Below, piece by piece: positions 1 through 11,028 of a stretch of 64,000 nucleotides of DNA. The first letter of the stretch is position 1; each line of letters begins with the position of its first letter. Under the pieces are notes generated by a model. It had not been told where the DNA came from, searched no databases, and saw nothing but the letters and a program-made list of their open reading frames with translations. A program made the position numbers and the translations under genes. This DNA is from Dimorphilus gyrociliatus (lineage: Eukaryota > Annelida > Polychaeta > Dinophilidae): contig CAJFCJ010000038.1 of NCBI GenBank assembly GCA_904063045.1, positions 100,315-164,314 of the forward strand, in the 5' to 3' direction.

Positions 1-3000
1 GATGGATCAATTGTTTCTCGAGCACCTGATGGATCTTGTCCTTGTAAGAACAACTGTGGTGTCAACTCCGTATGTACGCCTCAAAGAAAGGGGCGTAATT
101 GTGATCAACCATTCTGTCCACCTGATAACACTTGTAGTGGTAGAGGCGTATGTAAAGCATCTGGAAAGTGTGGAGCAAGCTGCATTTGTAATAGACGCTT
201 TACAGGACAGTCTTGTGAAAGAATGTTACCCAGAGCTATGTGGGGAGATCCTCACTTGGAAACATTTGATGGTAGATCATTTGATTACTTTGGTATTGGA
301 CAATTTTGGGGATGTAAATCCAGATCTTTGGCATACCAATATAGATTTTTTGGATACAAAGGAACATCATTCATAGGTCAAATGGCTATAAAAGTTGGTC
401 AGATATCAGTGTTAACTATAACAACCAATGGAAAAAGTTCACCAAATGATTTACCAACTTTAAGGTTAGATGGAAATATTCAAATCGATTTGGAAAATGA
501 TAAGAATCTATTGTTCGATAATGAAACAATTCGTATGGATATATCATCTACTTTGAAATCCAATGGTGATGATAATCCAACTGTTCTATTAGTATCAATT
601 AACTATGCCCATGGTGAATCCCTGCTTGTTGCAGCATCATTTAGTCCTAAAATGAAACGTCAATATTTAAGTGTAACAGTTGGTCCTATTGTAAAACTTT
701 TCAATAGAACATCTGGTTTATGCGGTTTTATGAATGATGATCCTTCCGATGATTTAATGGGACCGGATGGTACAAATTATACATCTTTTATCGAATTTAC
801 AGAATCATGGAGGATACCATTGACTATAAGAGATGATGGAGGTTTAGCCAATTCATGGTCCAGTTCATTATCCAATTTTCACAAAGACGATTCTATAGAT
901 CAATCTTACAACGATCCTACTCACAAACCACTCTATTCTATTAAAGATTTTCCCAAAGAACGAGTAACTAAAGCAAAAGAGATTTGTTCAATTGGAAAAA
1001 GCAGTCAAATTGTACAAGATCAATGTATTACTGATATTGTTATGACTAATGATGAAAGTTTAGGTAAACAAATTAGTTTACAATCGACACTTTGCCCAAA
1101 TCAATGTTCTCATAGAGGAAATTGTGTAAATGGAACTTGTATTTGTATTAAAGATTGGTCTGGATTGAGCTGTGATTATGGAAAGTGTGGAAAATGTGAT
1201 AATGGCAATTGTTTAGATGGATTTTGTAAATGCGAACCTGGATTTATAGGAAGTTCTTGCAATGAGACTGCAGAATGCAAAGGAAACTGCTCATCAAATG
1301 GTAAATGTATTGACACGAATGTTTGCAAATGTAACGATGGTTGGATATCGGCCAATTGTTCAGAGGAAGCTATATGCAATGAAGGATGCTCAAATAGAGG
1401 AGTCTGCATCGATCACAATGTTTGTAAATGTAATATTGGCTTTGGTGGAAAGAATTGTTCAATCTACACTTGTGAAAATTGGAATAAATGCTCTGGAAAT
1501 GGTTTGTGTGTTGAGCCTGGAAATTGTGCTTGCTTTAAAGGTTGGAAAGGTTTGTCATGTTCACAACCAATTTGTAGAGATGATTGTTCCTCCAATGGAG
1601 AGTGTATTCAGCCTGATGTTTGCAAATGTTACAAAGGGTTTGTGGGTGATTTTTGCAGTGAAGTAATAGCTTGTCCAAAGCAGAATAACTGTTATGGAAA
1701 TGGAATTTGTATTGGAGATGATCAGTGTACTTGTGACATTGGTTATAAATCTGAAAATTGCTCACAACCAGTGTGTGATAACAGCTGTGAACCAAATGGA
1801 GTTTGTGATTCACCGAATAGATGCAAATGTAAAAATGGCTTTGCAGGAGATGATTGTTCATTATTCTCATGTGAGAAATTGTCATTTTGTTCAGGTCATG
1901 GCAAATGCCAACAATTTGATAATTGTTTGTGCGATGAAAACTGGTATGGAGATTCTTGTAATATTCCAGGTTGTAGCGGCGTTGCGGATTGTTCAAAGAA
2001 TGGTCAGTGTATAGGAGCAAATCAATGCCAATGTGAAAAGGGTTTTGAAGGAGAAAATTGCTCTCTAAAAATTCAATTAAATTTGGCAAAGCCAATATTT
2101 CTCATATCCAATTACTCATCAGTTGTCTCAGAGTATATTGAAGAGGGAGAACTGCTTTTTATTGTTGAAGCTAATGATACAGATAGTGGACAAGCTGGAA
2201 TAGTATATTATGCACTCAATTCATCTCCAATACCAGTAGATATTGATAGTATAAATGGAAGAATTACTGCAAGAGGACCAATTAAACCTGGAGAATATGA
2301 ATTGAAAATTGATGCAATTGATAATGGATTACCAGCATTTACAACAACAGCAATTTTAAGCCTTTCAGTAATTGATATAAATGAATGTGCAACCATTGAA
2401 AAGCCAGTGGATCAATCAATTAAATCAGATATTCCTATAGGTTCGCTTATCTACCAAATAACTGCTACAGATAACGATCTTGGCTTAAATTCCGAGTTGA
2501 TCTATGACTTTTCCATAAGTGGATATAGTACTCAGGAAGTTGGTATTTCAATAGAAAATGGAACAAATAAAATAGTATCTGTGAAATCACCATTAAATAC
2601 TGGAAAATATGAAATAATTATAAGTGTTTATGATAAATCTGATAATCCATGTACATCAACAAGTAAGGTTACAGTGCTGATTTTTCCACCTGAAATGAAC
2701 ACTACAGGTTTACAAGTTAAACAAATTATTGGAGAAGGTGATGATCAACTAACAACAATTGGAAATGATAATTTTAAAACTACAGAAATTTCTTCAACCA
2801 AAAGCATTACAACTACAAAACAACAGGAAGTAGAGTTGTCTACAAGTTCAATGACAAATGATATAACATTTCAGACCAAAGAAGAAATGGAATTATCAAC
2901 AACTTCAAAGCCAATAAATGGTGATTTAAAAACAACCAAAATTTTGAAGGAACAATCTACAAAATGGAATGAAGATAAGGAGACAACTGCACCAAGTGGC

Positions 3001-3231
3001 GAAACAGAGCAGTATTCAACTGAAAATTCTTTTGAAGGAATATCAACTAGTACTAAATACGAGAAGGTAACTGTTTCTGATGAAGAAAGGAAATTTCTAA
3101 AAAAACAAATTAATGACTTGGAAGATGAAGTTTACACTTATAAAACTCTTATGACAGCTTTTGCAGTTGGTTTTATTGTTACAGGTATCTGTTTGGTATT
3201 ATTCATGATATACGTATTTTGTAAACGATAG
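1..3231 (+). CDS. VWD-EGF-cadherin type I transmembrane protein (5' end outside window)
   Basis: Frame 1 is open from base 1 to the TAA at 3229-3231; the ATG at 223 is internal, so the gene starts left of the window. In order: two EGF-like cysteine clusters (about bases 40-220), a von Willebrand D domain opened by the classical GDPHLETFDG motif (about 240-830), ten tenascin-type EGF repeats of the CxxxCSxxGxC...CxCxxGWxGxxC form (about 1090-2065), two cadherin-like repeats (about 2090-2380 with ANDTDSGQAG, and 2386-2690 with TATDNDLGLNS), a Ser/Thr-rich stalk, a short charged coiled coil and one membrane segment (AFAVGFIVTGICLVLFMIYV) with a tail of only three residues. No intron occurs in 3.2 kb, unlike the polycystin gene at 21.8 kb. 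Likely a cell-surface adhesion or recognition protein; the ligand is unknown. Domain calls are from motif recognition; function is inference. Confidence 0.85.
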   Translation, partial: DGSIVSRAPDGSCPCKNNCGVNSVCTPQRKGRNCDQPFCPPDNTCSGRGVCKASGKCGASCICNRRFTGQSCERMLPRAMWGDPHLETFDGRSFDYFGIGQFWGCKSRSLAYQYRFFGYKGTSFIGQMAIKVGQISVLTITTNGKSSPNDLPTLRLDGNIQIDLENDKNLLFDNETIRMDISSTLKSNGDDNPTVLLVSINYAHGESLLVAASFSPKMKRQYLSVTVGPIVKLFNRTSGLCGFMNDDPSDDLMGPDGTNYTSFIEFTESWRIPLTIRDDGGLANSWSSSLSNFHKDDSIDQSYNDPTHKPLYSIKDFPKERVTKAKEICSIGKSSQIVQDQCITDIVMTNDESLGKQISLQSTLCPNQCSHRGNCVNGTCICIKDWSGLSCDYGKCGKCDNGNCLDGFCKCEPGFIGSSCNETAECKGNCSSNGKCIDTNVCKCNDGWISANCSEEAICNEGCSNRGVCIDHNVCKCNIGFGGKNCSIYTCENWNKCSGNGLCVEPGNCACFKGWKGLSCSQPICRDDCSSNGECIQPDVCKCYKGFVGDFCSEVIACPKQNNCYGNGICIGDDQCTCDIGYKSENCSQPVCDNSCEPNGVCDSPNRCKCKNGFAGDDCSLFSCEKLSFCSGHGKCQQFDNCLCDENWYGDSCNIPGCSGVADCSKNGQCIGANQCQCEKGFEGENCSLKIQLNLAKPIFLISNYSSVVSEYIEEGELLFIVEANDTDSGQAGIVYYALNSSPIPVDIDSINGRITARGPIKPGEYELKIDAIDNGLPAFTTTAILSLSVIDINECATIEKPVDQSIKSDIPIGSLIYQITATDNDLGLNSELIYDFSISGYSTQEVGISIENGTNKIVSVKSPLNTGKYEIIISVYDKSDNPCTSTSKVTVLIFPPEMNTTGLQVKQIIGEGDDQLTTIGNDNFKTTEISSTKSITTTKQQEVELSTSSMTNDITFQTKEEMELSTTSKPINGDLKTTKILKEQSTKWNEDKETTAPSGETEQYSTENSFEGISTSTKYEKVTVSDEERKFLKKQINDLEDEVYTYKTLMTAFAVGFIVTGICLVLFMIYVFCKR

Positions 3232-4854
3232 ATTTCATCTTATCTTTAAAGTCACTATAAGTAGATAGTTTAACCGGAAAATTAATACATTTTTATATAC
3301 AAAAGAGTACACTTTTAAACTCTTGTAATTAAACAGCACACAACAAATGTCCTTGACCCTTTCTTGAATTTTAAAACAAAATTCAAAACAAATATTCATG
3401 TGATAAATATTAGCATCAAGGTCAACTTATTATGTTTGTTAAGATGTATTAACAAGAATAGAGCTGAAAGGCTAACTGCTAATCTTAAAATATCATTTGG
3501 AATAACTCTAAATTTACAAATGATCTGTGTGGACTGGCCATCATACTATAACGAAAATTTGGCATAAAGTTGTGATAGAATTTCAAGGTACATTTTGGGG
3601 CATTTCTAGGGTCAGGAAAATTGTATTCTACTTCAAATTATGCGGGCTGAAGTGAGAGTTAAAAATGTTCACTTTCTAAACTTGTATAATATCTTAAGTC
3701 TAAATATTATTACATTGATATTTCTAAGTGCACAAATGGAAAATAAACAATTGGTCAATCTATCAAGTCACTATCAGAACCAGCAATGATGTAGAGTCTT
3801 GGCATCCTTGATTAAACAGTCAATCTGGGCAAAGGGTTAATTTTTATAACATGATTTTGAGGTTAAATCATGAATCAAAAGTTGTTGCTCTTTATGAAAA
3901 GCTGTTATCAGAGAGAAAGATATGACAAACTCCGAAACATAAATATAAAGAATTGGAAGGTAAAATTTGTTTAGTTTGGAAAGAATTTGCAAATAGTAAT
4001 AAAACAGATGCTGATGTTTTAACAGAAGTTTGCAATGTGTATTAGCCATAACTTTTAAAATACAAATTTTGATGAGTATAAAATGAATTGTCAGAGTGTA
4101 TATTATCATTCTTTTAACTTGAGTGTAGTATCAAGGATATATGATATTTTATTCTATCAGCATACTTATCTACTTTGGCAGTAAAACAATATCAAAAAAT
4201 GGTGTTCATTGAACAACACAATAATGTACAATACAACATGTGTTATAAAATGGAGTTAGGAAAATCAAAAAGATATACTCCAAATGTTGGGGGACAACTG
4301 TCCTCTACCCTAATGCTAGTATACTATTATTTCAAAATAATAAAGTTTACTTTGAAAAAGAATCTTTGATAAGTTATTACAGCCAAATTTGCCATTAGTT
4401 GAAATACAAAACCTTTTAACATAGATAATTAGCCTTCCTCCCACTTCCCAAAGGTGTGTTTGATAAAATTATATCTAATCAGGGTTCCTCAATTCTTTAC
4501 CCCCTACAGCAAAAATAATTTTCTACCTGTAAGAGTGGAAAGTATATTCAGGATTGCAAAATTCCAGTTAATTGACTTTGTCTTTAGAGAATATAAAAAA
4601 GAGCAAACTTGTCCTTTAAAACTTTTGAAACAATTTTTAAATCAATTGTATAGAAAATAAATATTTCATGTGTTTTTCTTTTATATGTTTTTAATTTTAC
4701 TTTCTATAGAGATTACTTTTTTCTAATTTCTATACTTTTTTCTTTTTAACTAAAATGTTTTTAGAAAAAATTATTACTACTTTTCTTTCAATTAACTTTA
4801 CCATTTCCATTCAGGAAACCTAACCTAAATTTTCCATTCATTGTAATTCAATAT
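3232..4854. other. Non-coding stretch downstream of the VWD-EGF gene
   Basis: AT-rich sequence with only short chance open frames. An ATTAAA at 3328-3333 is a possible poly(A) signal for the preceding gene. I see no convincing gene or structured RNA here. Confidence 0.4.
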
Positions 4855-4863
4855 GGTCTCATT

Positions 4864-5062
4864 GGGATCAACAGAAAACGGCCCCAAGAAGGATATTTGA
4901 AGGCAGCATTTTGGGTTAAGAAATGGTTAGGAGGAAAAAAGCATTTATTGATTTGTAGTTAAGGGGATCCCATCGAAGGGTTAGGAGTAATGAAAAAGGG
5001 TTACGGATATATAAGGGATGGTTTAGGGTTAGGGTAAAACCATACTTTTGGGGCCGTTTTCC
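4864..5062. mobile_element. MULE-type MITE, copy 1, with 9-bp target duplication
   Basis: A 199-bp element flanked by a perfect 9-bp direct repeat, GGTCTCATT, at 4855-4863 and 5063-5071. The left end contains ACAGAAAACGGCCCC and the right end is its complement, GGGGCCGTTTTC. The interior contains ATTGATTTGTAGTTA and TTTAGGGTTAGGGT, both found in inverse orientation in the copy at 16125-16332. The 22-bp left terminus aligns without gaps to the left terminus of that copy. A 9-bp target duplication is characteristic of Mutator-like (MULE) transposition. The right terminus looks shortened by about nine bases. Confidence 0.75.
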
Positions 5063-5379
5063 GGTCTCATTCCATGAATAATTTTGCTTCAAATTTGATT
5101 AGTCTAGTAGTTACTGAGATATGGATTCCTATGAACATTATATATAAAATCTGTAGTAAACCTTAAAATAGTCATAAAAAAAACTAAATTTCTTATTAAT
5201 AATCACAGACTTTTCAAATTTTGAACATAGACTAATATCGATATGCTGATTCCAAATCTTTTTACAGAATTCAATTATCTCTGATAGTTTTTGAGTTGTG
5301 GTGTGTTAAAGTGTGATGCATTGTGCACTTAGATATAATGATATATCAATGCTTAGACTTTAGATATTAGGGTACATTA

Positions 5380-5880
5380 TAAAGACTCCTATTTTATAGG
5401 AATTAGAATGGTGCAACTATAGAAATACTACTATTTTGTATGAATTATAATGGTGGAACTTTTGAAAGGCTTTCATTTTGTAGAATTGACTTTGACGCTT
5501 TAAAAAAGAAATGTGTCAAAGTTGTTTTTCTTAACTATTAACAGATGTTAATAGACCACATAGCCTTTGTTTGAGAATTATGTTTTTGTGACATCAAATA
5601 TTGTTTTTATGTTTTTGTGACATATGTAATCCTTTGATAAATTGAATCCAAGCTTTGGAAATGTATAAAAGGGAATACATTTCCCCAATTTGGTAGTTCA
5701 GTTCTTTAACCATTAACTGGTTGTTTAAACTTACTTGTTTAGAACTAAAAAATCATTCACTCAATACATATTCTTTAAACAAAATACTGGCATTTTGTTG
5801 ATTAATTTCTACTAAAATTACATTTCTTAAGACTATTTGTGGACGAACTTGAAAGGTTGTATTTGGACCAGTACTTTGTT
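5380..5880 (+). repeat. LTR-like segment with TATA box
   Basis: A TATAAAAGGG box lies near 5664, followed about 35 bases later by TAGTTCAGTTC, an initiator-like sequence typical of LTR promoters. The upstream part (about 5400-5530, with CTTTAAAAAAGAAATGTGTC) resembles 13140-13265, and the end (TTTGGACCAGTACTTTGTTA near 5860) resembles 14190-14210. A third partial match (ACTCAATA, then ATTCT) is at 9290-9320. These spaced similarities suggest a dispersed LTR family in decay. Exact ends and target duplications were not found. Confidence 0.35.
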
Positions 5881-6011
5881 AAGTTGATAAATGATTGGAA
5901 AGGATGAATACTGTTCTGAAGAAGCAGAAATTCCTACAATTACAATACAACCAAGTACAGTTATTCTATTCTGTTTCATTAACTTTATCTTATTAAAATT
6001 AGATTCAAAAA

Positions 6012-6160
6012 TTGACACATGATTTTCAACCTGACAAATTTGTAATTGATTTTGAATTAGCTGTATGGAGTGCTCTTTGCTCAGTTTACCCTAATTTTCC
6101 TATTCAAGGTTGTGTCTTCCATCTGATGAAAGCTGTCTACAGAAAAATTCAAGTAAGCTT
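6012..6160 (+). pseudogene. MULE transposase relic (catalytic core fragment)
   Basis: About 50 residues read DFQPDKFVIDFELAVWSA, then a VYPNFPIQGC-VFHL-KIQ series. This follows the MULE transposase pattern of a tD(F)E..a motif, FP....GC.FH, and rkiq. The catalytic Asp-x-Glu and the C/H positions are present, but the remainder of the several-hundred-residue domain is absent, and a possible splice donor (GTAAGC) follows at once. It is a fragment and not an active transposase. It lies 950 bp from a MITE with the matching 9-bp target duplication. Confidence 0.6.
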
Positions 6161-6466
6161 TTATTTAAATTCAGTGATTTGCCTGATTATTAAATTATTG
6201 TAGAATTTGGAATATACACAACAATATAATATAACAAGAATAATGATATAATTATTATTCAATGTTCTTTATATAAAACAGTACACTCCATGTTTTAGTA
6301 ATACCTTTTAGAAACATTCTCTATTTACAAATATAAAAAGTTTTGCAACTCCGAACTATAACAATATAATTTATCATAAATTGTTATTCATATGTTTGTA
6401 AAATCACAGAAATTCATCAGAAAAACACAAAATACAGCTACAATTGTAGAAAACGAAAGTTTTCAA

Positions 6467-6963
6467 AATGGCTGCTGAGTCACCTATCCCAAATGAAAAC
6501 CATCTAAATGCTCCGAATTCTGGGAATTGTTGGTGAGAACTGATCAAAAAATGCTACCTTGTCAACACACATTTTGCTTTCCAAGCAGTCAACAATTACC
6601 AAAAAAAAGTCATGAATTCTGCTGTTCCCAATGCAAACAGATACTTGACAACAACAATGCAAATCAATGTCTGTATCAATCTTTGAAGGAAAGGAGTAAC
6701 CAATTTTTGAAAATTTGTAATGGACTTCAAATGTCATCAAACACTCTAAAGAATCTTTATTTAAATCGATGTGATTTAAATGAAGAACAAAGTAAAGAGA
6801 TTGGAAATTTGCTGAAACATTGTTTCAGAAAAATTGTAAGATGTCAAAAAAAGACTTATTCAAGAATTATTCAAAAGGAAATCTTAGCAATTTGGGAAAA
6901 ATTCAAAGCTGGTGAAATTACAGCAAGTCAACTTCCTGAAATGTCTTTTGAAGTGTATTATTA
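6467..6963 (+). pseudogene. RING-finger / LRR fusion relic
   Basis: An ATG at 6467 opens MAAESPIPNENHLNA, then a frameshift near 6505 moves the reading to CSEFWELL...KMLPCQHTFC, the usual opening of a RING finger. Several zinc ligands are missing: the second Cys of the first pair is absent and the cysteine after HTFC is replaced, while CCSQC remains. The C-terminal part contains an LRR unit (TLKNLYLNRCDLNEEQ) of the same type as in the NLR gene at 49-58 kb. The frame ends at TAA 6961-6963, and an AATAAA lies at 7013-7018. It resembles a former RING E3-like protein joined to NLR-type LRRs. Frameshift plus lost ligands make it a pseudogene unless the assembly is wrong. Confidence 0.6.
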
Positions 6964-7128
6964 ATCTCTGTACTTCTGTTTTCTGTAGTTTGTTAATGTC
7001 AAAATATATTTCAATAAATTTGGAAAATCATTTAGATATAAATTATTATTTTTTTGACTAATTTTAAATTTCTAGAATTAATATTCAAACATGGCAAAAA
7101 ATAATATAGCATTCTTTTGAATAGTCTG

Positions 7129-7174
7129 CCCGGGTACATTTTCTACCACTTTGGGGATGTTTTCTGTTGGCCTC
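7129..7174. mobile_element. Isolated MITE terminus
   Basis: GGGGATGTTTTCTGTTGGCC (about 7153-7172) is close to the right terminus of the MITE at 16125-16332 (GGGGACATTTTCTGTCGGCC). A second similar stretch (CGGGTACATTTTCTACC) precedes it. No partner end is visible nearby, so this is a truncated remnant. Confidence 0.45.
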
Positions 7175-7487
7175 AATTCTGACAAGTGTATTTGTGCTTT
7201 CTTTGCAGGAGTTATATTGTTTAGTATCTGTACTTCTTGTGCTGAAGCTCAATCACTACCAAATGCTTGAAATCTTCTACCATAACTCAAAAATGTAAAA
7301 AGGACAATAAAAAAGTATGGAAAATAGATAGTTGGAAATTTTTGGTTATTCCATCAAGATTGCCATTAAAAATAATATACTTGAGTGATATTGGCAATGT
7401 CAATGAAAGAGTGAGATAAAAGGTTTTGAAATTAAAATGTTTGTTTTCTCTCTTACTAATTACACTAAAAAGTCCTCAGCTCCTGGG

Positions 7488-8520
7488 TTAAGTGTAGCAG
7501 ATATCTCCCACTTTACAAGTGAGATGTTGACAAACATTAGCCCTGGCTTGTGGACATTCATTATCATGTTCAGCTCCATTACTGTATCTCAACATGCATT
7601 GTTCAGTCAATGAATATATAATGCCTGGAAGTTCATCATTGCTAGAGACTTCATCCTGATTGAACGCATCATTACCACATACTTTGTTCATAAGGCAGGT
7701 TCTTGGAAATCCATTATTATCATTTCCATTAATGACTTCATAGATAGCGTCAATGAGCATTGACTAAATTCAAAAGATTTTCTGATGTTGGCAACTTCAA
7801 TAGTGCCCATTGAAGGTGCCATAATATATGGACTATTCCATCCACAGGCAGCACCATTTTGTGATCCATCATGATTTGATCCAAGATTATGAGCAAGCTC
7901 ATGAGCAGCAATTTTCCAAGAGCTCATACCAATATATTCATTAACTGATGTGGCCTTTTTTGTACAGACTGCACCAACATAAGACAAGCCAACTGTACTG
8001 AGGGAAGTTCGAAAAATATCTTTCTTTGTCCATAAAAATGTATGATCCCAATCCATCCAATCATCTCCACCTGTATTTATAGGATTATCCATCCATGTAC
8101 TCAAACGCTCCAATGATTCGTCACCATTGATTACTTGTCTACCATTTTGAGTTCCCATGTTCAATGGGCTGGGTCCATCTGTAAATGGACAATTTTCTTT
8201 TTGTCTAAAAATCATCAGTTTCTTAAAAAATACAGAAACCAATTTATTAATCTTTGCTGTGAATCCTGCAGTAATGCTTAAATTAAATTCTATCATGATA
8301 TATTGTTTTTTGAAAATCTGGCTAAATAAAGCAAAACAAGCATTTTATTTACATGTTGAAAATTATTATTACTGTGAGAGTACCTGAATCACAAAGAGCC
8401 ACAGTCTCTCTCCCTTTTGGATTCACAAATCTAAACATGAAGTCATTTTTTCCTTTTACTTGAGAAGTACATCGAAAATGGTACTTTCTCTCTTGCCCAA
8501 CATGATATATTGTAACTGTT
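7488..8520 (-). pseudogene. ADAM/reprolysin-type zinc metalloprotease, frameshifted
   Basis: Read on the minus strand: exon A is about 8384-8520 and exon B starts at 8178 (donor GTACTC, acceptor TTTACAG; the phases join cleanly). Exon B carries the M12B zinc site HELAHNLGSNHDG near 7870-7910, preceded by the family's DHTFLWTKKDI stretch and GAVC. The frame breaks after FSQCS near 7756 and resumes one base out of phase as NGFPRTCLMNKV, through a cysteine-rich part ending CKVGDICYT. A second slip at about 7487 is suggested because NPGAEDF, an expected continuation, is in the next frame beyond the stop. Exon A encodes a short unplaced segment (VGQERKYHFRC). No signal peptide or membrane anchor was found. 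Either a recent pseudogene or base-call errors; the zinc site itself is intact. Confidence 0.65.
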
Positions 8521-8560
8521 TTTTAAATATAACATTTATGGACATATCTGCTCTACTTTC

Positions 8561-9136
8561 CAATATGATACATTCTATTATGAATCAACAATATGTCCAG
8601 GAGATGAAGGTTTAAATGATAGGCTAGAAAATGTTCATAAAAGTGGAATTGTATTAAAATCATCTCTAAATTCAAACAGTTTTAATTCGACTTTTCCACT
8701 AATAATCTCTTCTCAAAAAAGGTGATTTTATTAGAATCTATTCAAGAATCAAATGGACAATTGACTGTAGCCAAGTGTCAGGCATTCTGTTTACAAAGAA
8801 AATTTTTGATAGAAATGAAAAAATACCAAAATTTAGAAATTATAAATCAATAAAAAATGAAGGTTTAATTGCCATGAGCCATTTGGGAAAGCCATTAGGT
8901 ATTTGGCAATCAGATTATCCTTAAATATTCATTTTTATCCAAAACACCAAATATTTTCAGATGACTTCCAGAGTCTTTCAGCCTATTTGTTAAATGCAAA
9001 AACAATTTCAGACTACTCACCAGTCTATAGAAATACTATCAACTATTATATCCTGAATAAAAACCTATTAAGGATGGCAAAAGATATTCTTCTACTCAAA
9101 AAACCATTCAAGTTCAAGTTTGTAAAAGTTTGTTAA
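8561..9136 (+). pseudogene. Unassigned broken coding-like segment
   Basis: Three adjoining plus-strand stretches are open in successive frames: HICSTFQYDTFYYEST... to a TGA near 8722; then DFIRIYSRIKWTIDC... to SDYP; then NIHFYPKHQIFSDD... to a TAA at 9134. Their amino-acid content looks protein-like and they may be one gene with two frameshifts. A local AMSHLGKPLG resembles the phosphoglycerate kinase signature, but the surroundings do not. I do not recognise the family. Confidence 0.25.
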
Positions 9137-9640
9137 AGTGTGTTTAAACAACATTTAAAAGAAAATAACATACTGTAGGAAAATGTTACAGATCTTCCAT
9201 TGTTTTCATTTTGCAAACTAGACAAACTTTTAGGAAATTATTGCGTAATCAATAGTATTAATACAAGGATGGTTAATTCAGAACTCATTTACTCAATATA
9301 TATTCTATTAGCAAAACACTTTTTGAACAATAAAAGATCTATATTGGACTGATATCAAAATTTCTCACAAAGTGATTAATAAGCTTTAACAATAATGGAA
9401 TTTTTTCTGTAAGAAAAGTTTATATTTCATTCATTTTTATTGATTTTAGTCATTAAACATTAGTAGCTTTCATTAATATGTCAACACCTTTTTTGTTTTG
9501 GCTAGCCAATTGTTTTATGAACAGTAATTTAAAAATTTATTATTTCCAAATTAATAAGATATACAGTTGTCATGGTGAACTATACAATTACAAAAGTGAA
9601 ATTGAGGTCAACAAACAGGTATTATAAGAAAAATTAACCA
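9137..9640. other. Non-coding, repeat-like stretch
   Basis: No gene seen. Bases 9280-9330 share a diverged ACTCAATATATATTCT segment with the LTR-like sequence near 5750, suggesting a scrap of the same repeat. Confidence 0.3.
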
Positions 9641-9659
9641 GCAATCATAATACTGAAAG

Positions 9660-10267
9660 ACGAGCCTATGCTACAAAAATTTGAAACATTAGACAATGAA
9701 AGCATGTCAGAAAATGACAAAGTTCAAGATATTCTCTGTTTTTAAGATAGTGAAGAATCCATTTGTCAGCTTTTACAAAGCAAACAATCTGAGCGAAATG
9801 CTTCAACATTTATTGGACATTTTGAAACTGACACTGGTTTTAAGTTTGATGCCTTGATAGACTCTGGTAGGGACGGATCTTTCATTTCAAAAAAGGTTTT
9901 AAGACAAGTTCAAGGAAAAGCATCCTTCCCAGAACAAATTGTGAAAAATGCTAGAGATGCTTCAGGTAATACCATAGAGATATGTGGAGAAATCATTCTC
10001 AGACTATATTTCAATGGAAAAATTATTAAACAACGCTTTCTGATCAACAAAATCATTGCACAACAATGTATTATTGGGTGTGACTTTCTACAACAAAATG
10101 GAGCTACCCTTGACTTTGGCAAGAGGCAAATTATACTCCAGCCAGATATGGAAAAGAATTACCCTATTGGAACACAACACTTATCTTTCAAAGGACTTTA
10201 CCCAGTTCCTCTTACTATGAAAAAGAATGAGAGTCAAAACCTAACCTTTCTTTTGAAAATCAAGTAA
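9660..10267 (+). pseudogene. Retrotransposon pol relic: retropepsin-like aspartic protease
   Basis: The frame reads FKFDALIDSG..GSFISKK near 9835-9900 and IIGCDFLQQNGATLDFGKR near 10070-10125. This is the order of the catalytic D(S/T)G loop and the ILG.DFL...A..DF signature of Ty3/gypsy-type retropepsins. An in-frame TAA lies upstream near 9744 and the frame closes at 10267. The reading beyond (10268-10380) continues only in another frame and is repeated in reverse at 12838-12965. It is a fragment of an LTR retrotransposon. Confidence 0.6.
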
Positions 10268-10382
10268 TGATATTAGCTATTGGGGAGCTGCTCCCTTTCA
10301 CCTAGAATCCACTTTAAAAATATAATTATCAATATATGATGCAGAACATGAATATGATTGAATCTTCTCCTAGTCATCCTTC
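10250..10382 (+). repeat. Pol fragment, left arm of an inverted pair
   Basis: The reverse complement of 12838-12965 matches this stretch closely, for example CAATATATGATGCAGAACAT in both and AGAATCCACTTTAAAAATAT in both. It is probably the segment between protease and reverse transcriptase of the same retroelement family. Confidence 0.6.
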
Positions 10383-10579
10383 CCCTTAGGAATCTATTAG
10401 AAAAAGCGATCCTGATACTGAGGAGATAGTTGATGTTAACCAGCCACAAAAAGAGACAATTGATACATATGTACCAGAAACTGTGGTATTACTATCTATT
10501 TTTAAGATTCTCCCTAGTTTCCTTTAAAATTATCAACAAAGAATTACAATCCAAAAATGGATAATTGATAAATTTTGGA

Positions 10580-10720
10580 TGTTGTTAAAAACATCCACAG
10601 TTTTGTGGCTTTACCCTAACACTAACCCAGCCCTGGACCCTTTTTTAAGCGCTTCATTGTTCCTAACCCTTCCTTTGGACCTGCCTAATTACAAATCAAT
10701 TGTTGGAATATTTTTCCTCG
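10580..10720 (+). mobile_element. Degenerate MITE core (copy 3)
   Basis: Contains TTTACCCTAACACTAACCCA, CCTAACCC and AATTACAAATCAAT in the same order and orientation as the MITE at 16125-16332. The ends are too eroded to define, and no target duplication was found. Confidence 0.45.
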
Positions 10721-11028
10721 CCCTAGAATTGAGAAAATCTGTAGACAGCAAAGGAAAGCCTATCAGAATATTCAAAGCAAAATATTCAGCTTATGTCAGC
10801 AATTTGAAATTGCTTTAATCACATCAATGGATTTACTTGAAAAAGCCTCTGACAATTATATACTCCTCTTTAATACATCTTTGTTCTTCTACTCTGTTAT
10901 CAATCATTTTAGACTTCATTCATATATTGACATTCAAATATTTTCAATTCTTCTCATTCAGTTTTTTCTTTCAAATTATCATAATAACTCTTTTCTAATG
11001 TTTTCTTTCATACATTAGATTTCTATAG

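Noticed and set aside
3364-4660. Short plus- and minus-strand open frames (for example 3364-3567, 4175-4369)
   Set aside because: Low-complexity AT-rich translations without domains, signals or splice support.
8830-8925. Phosphoglycerate kinase motif (AMSHLGKPLG)
   Set aside because: Only about ten residues fit; the flanking sequence lacks the substrate-binding and nucleotide-binding parts, so chance is likely.
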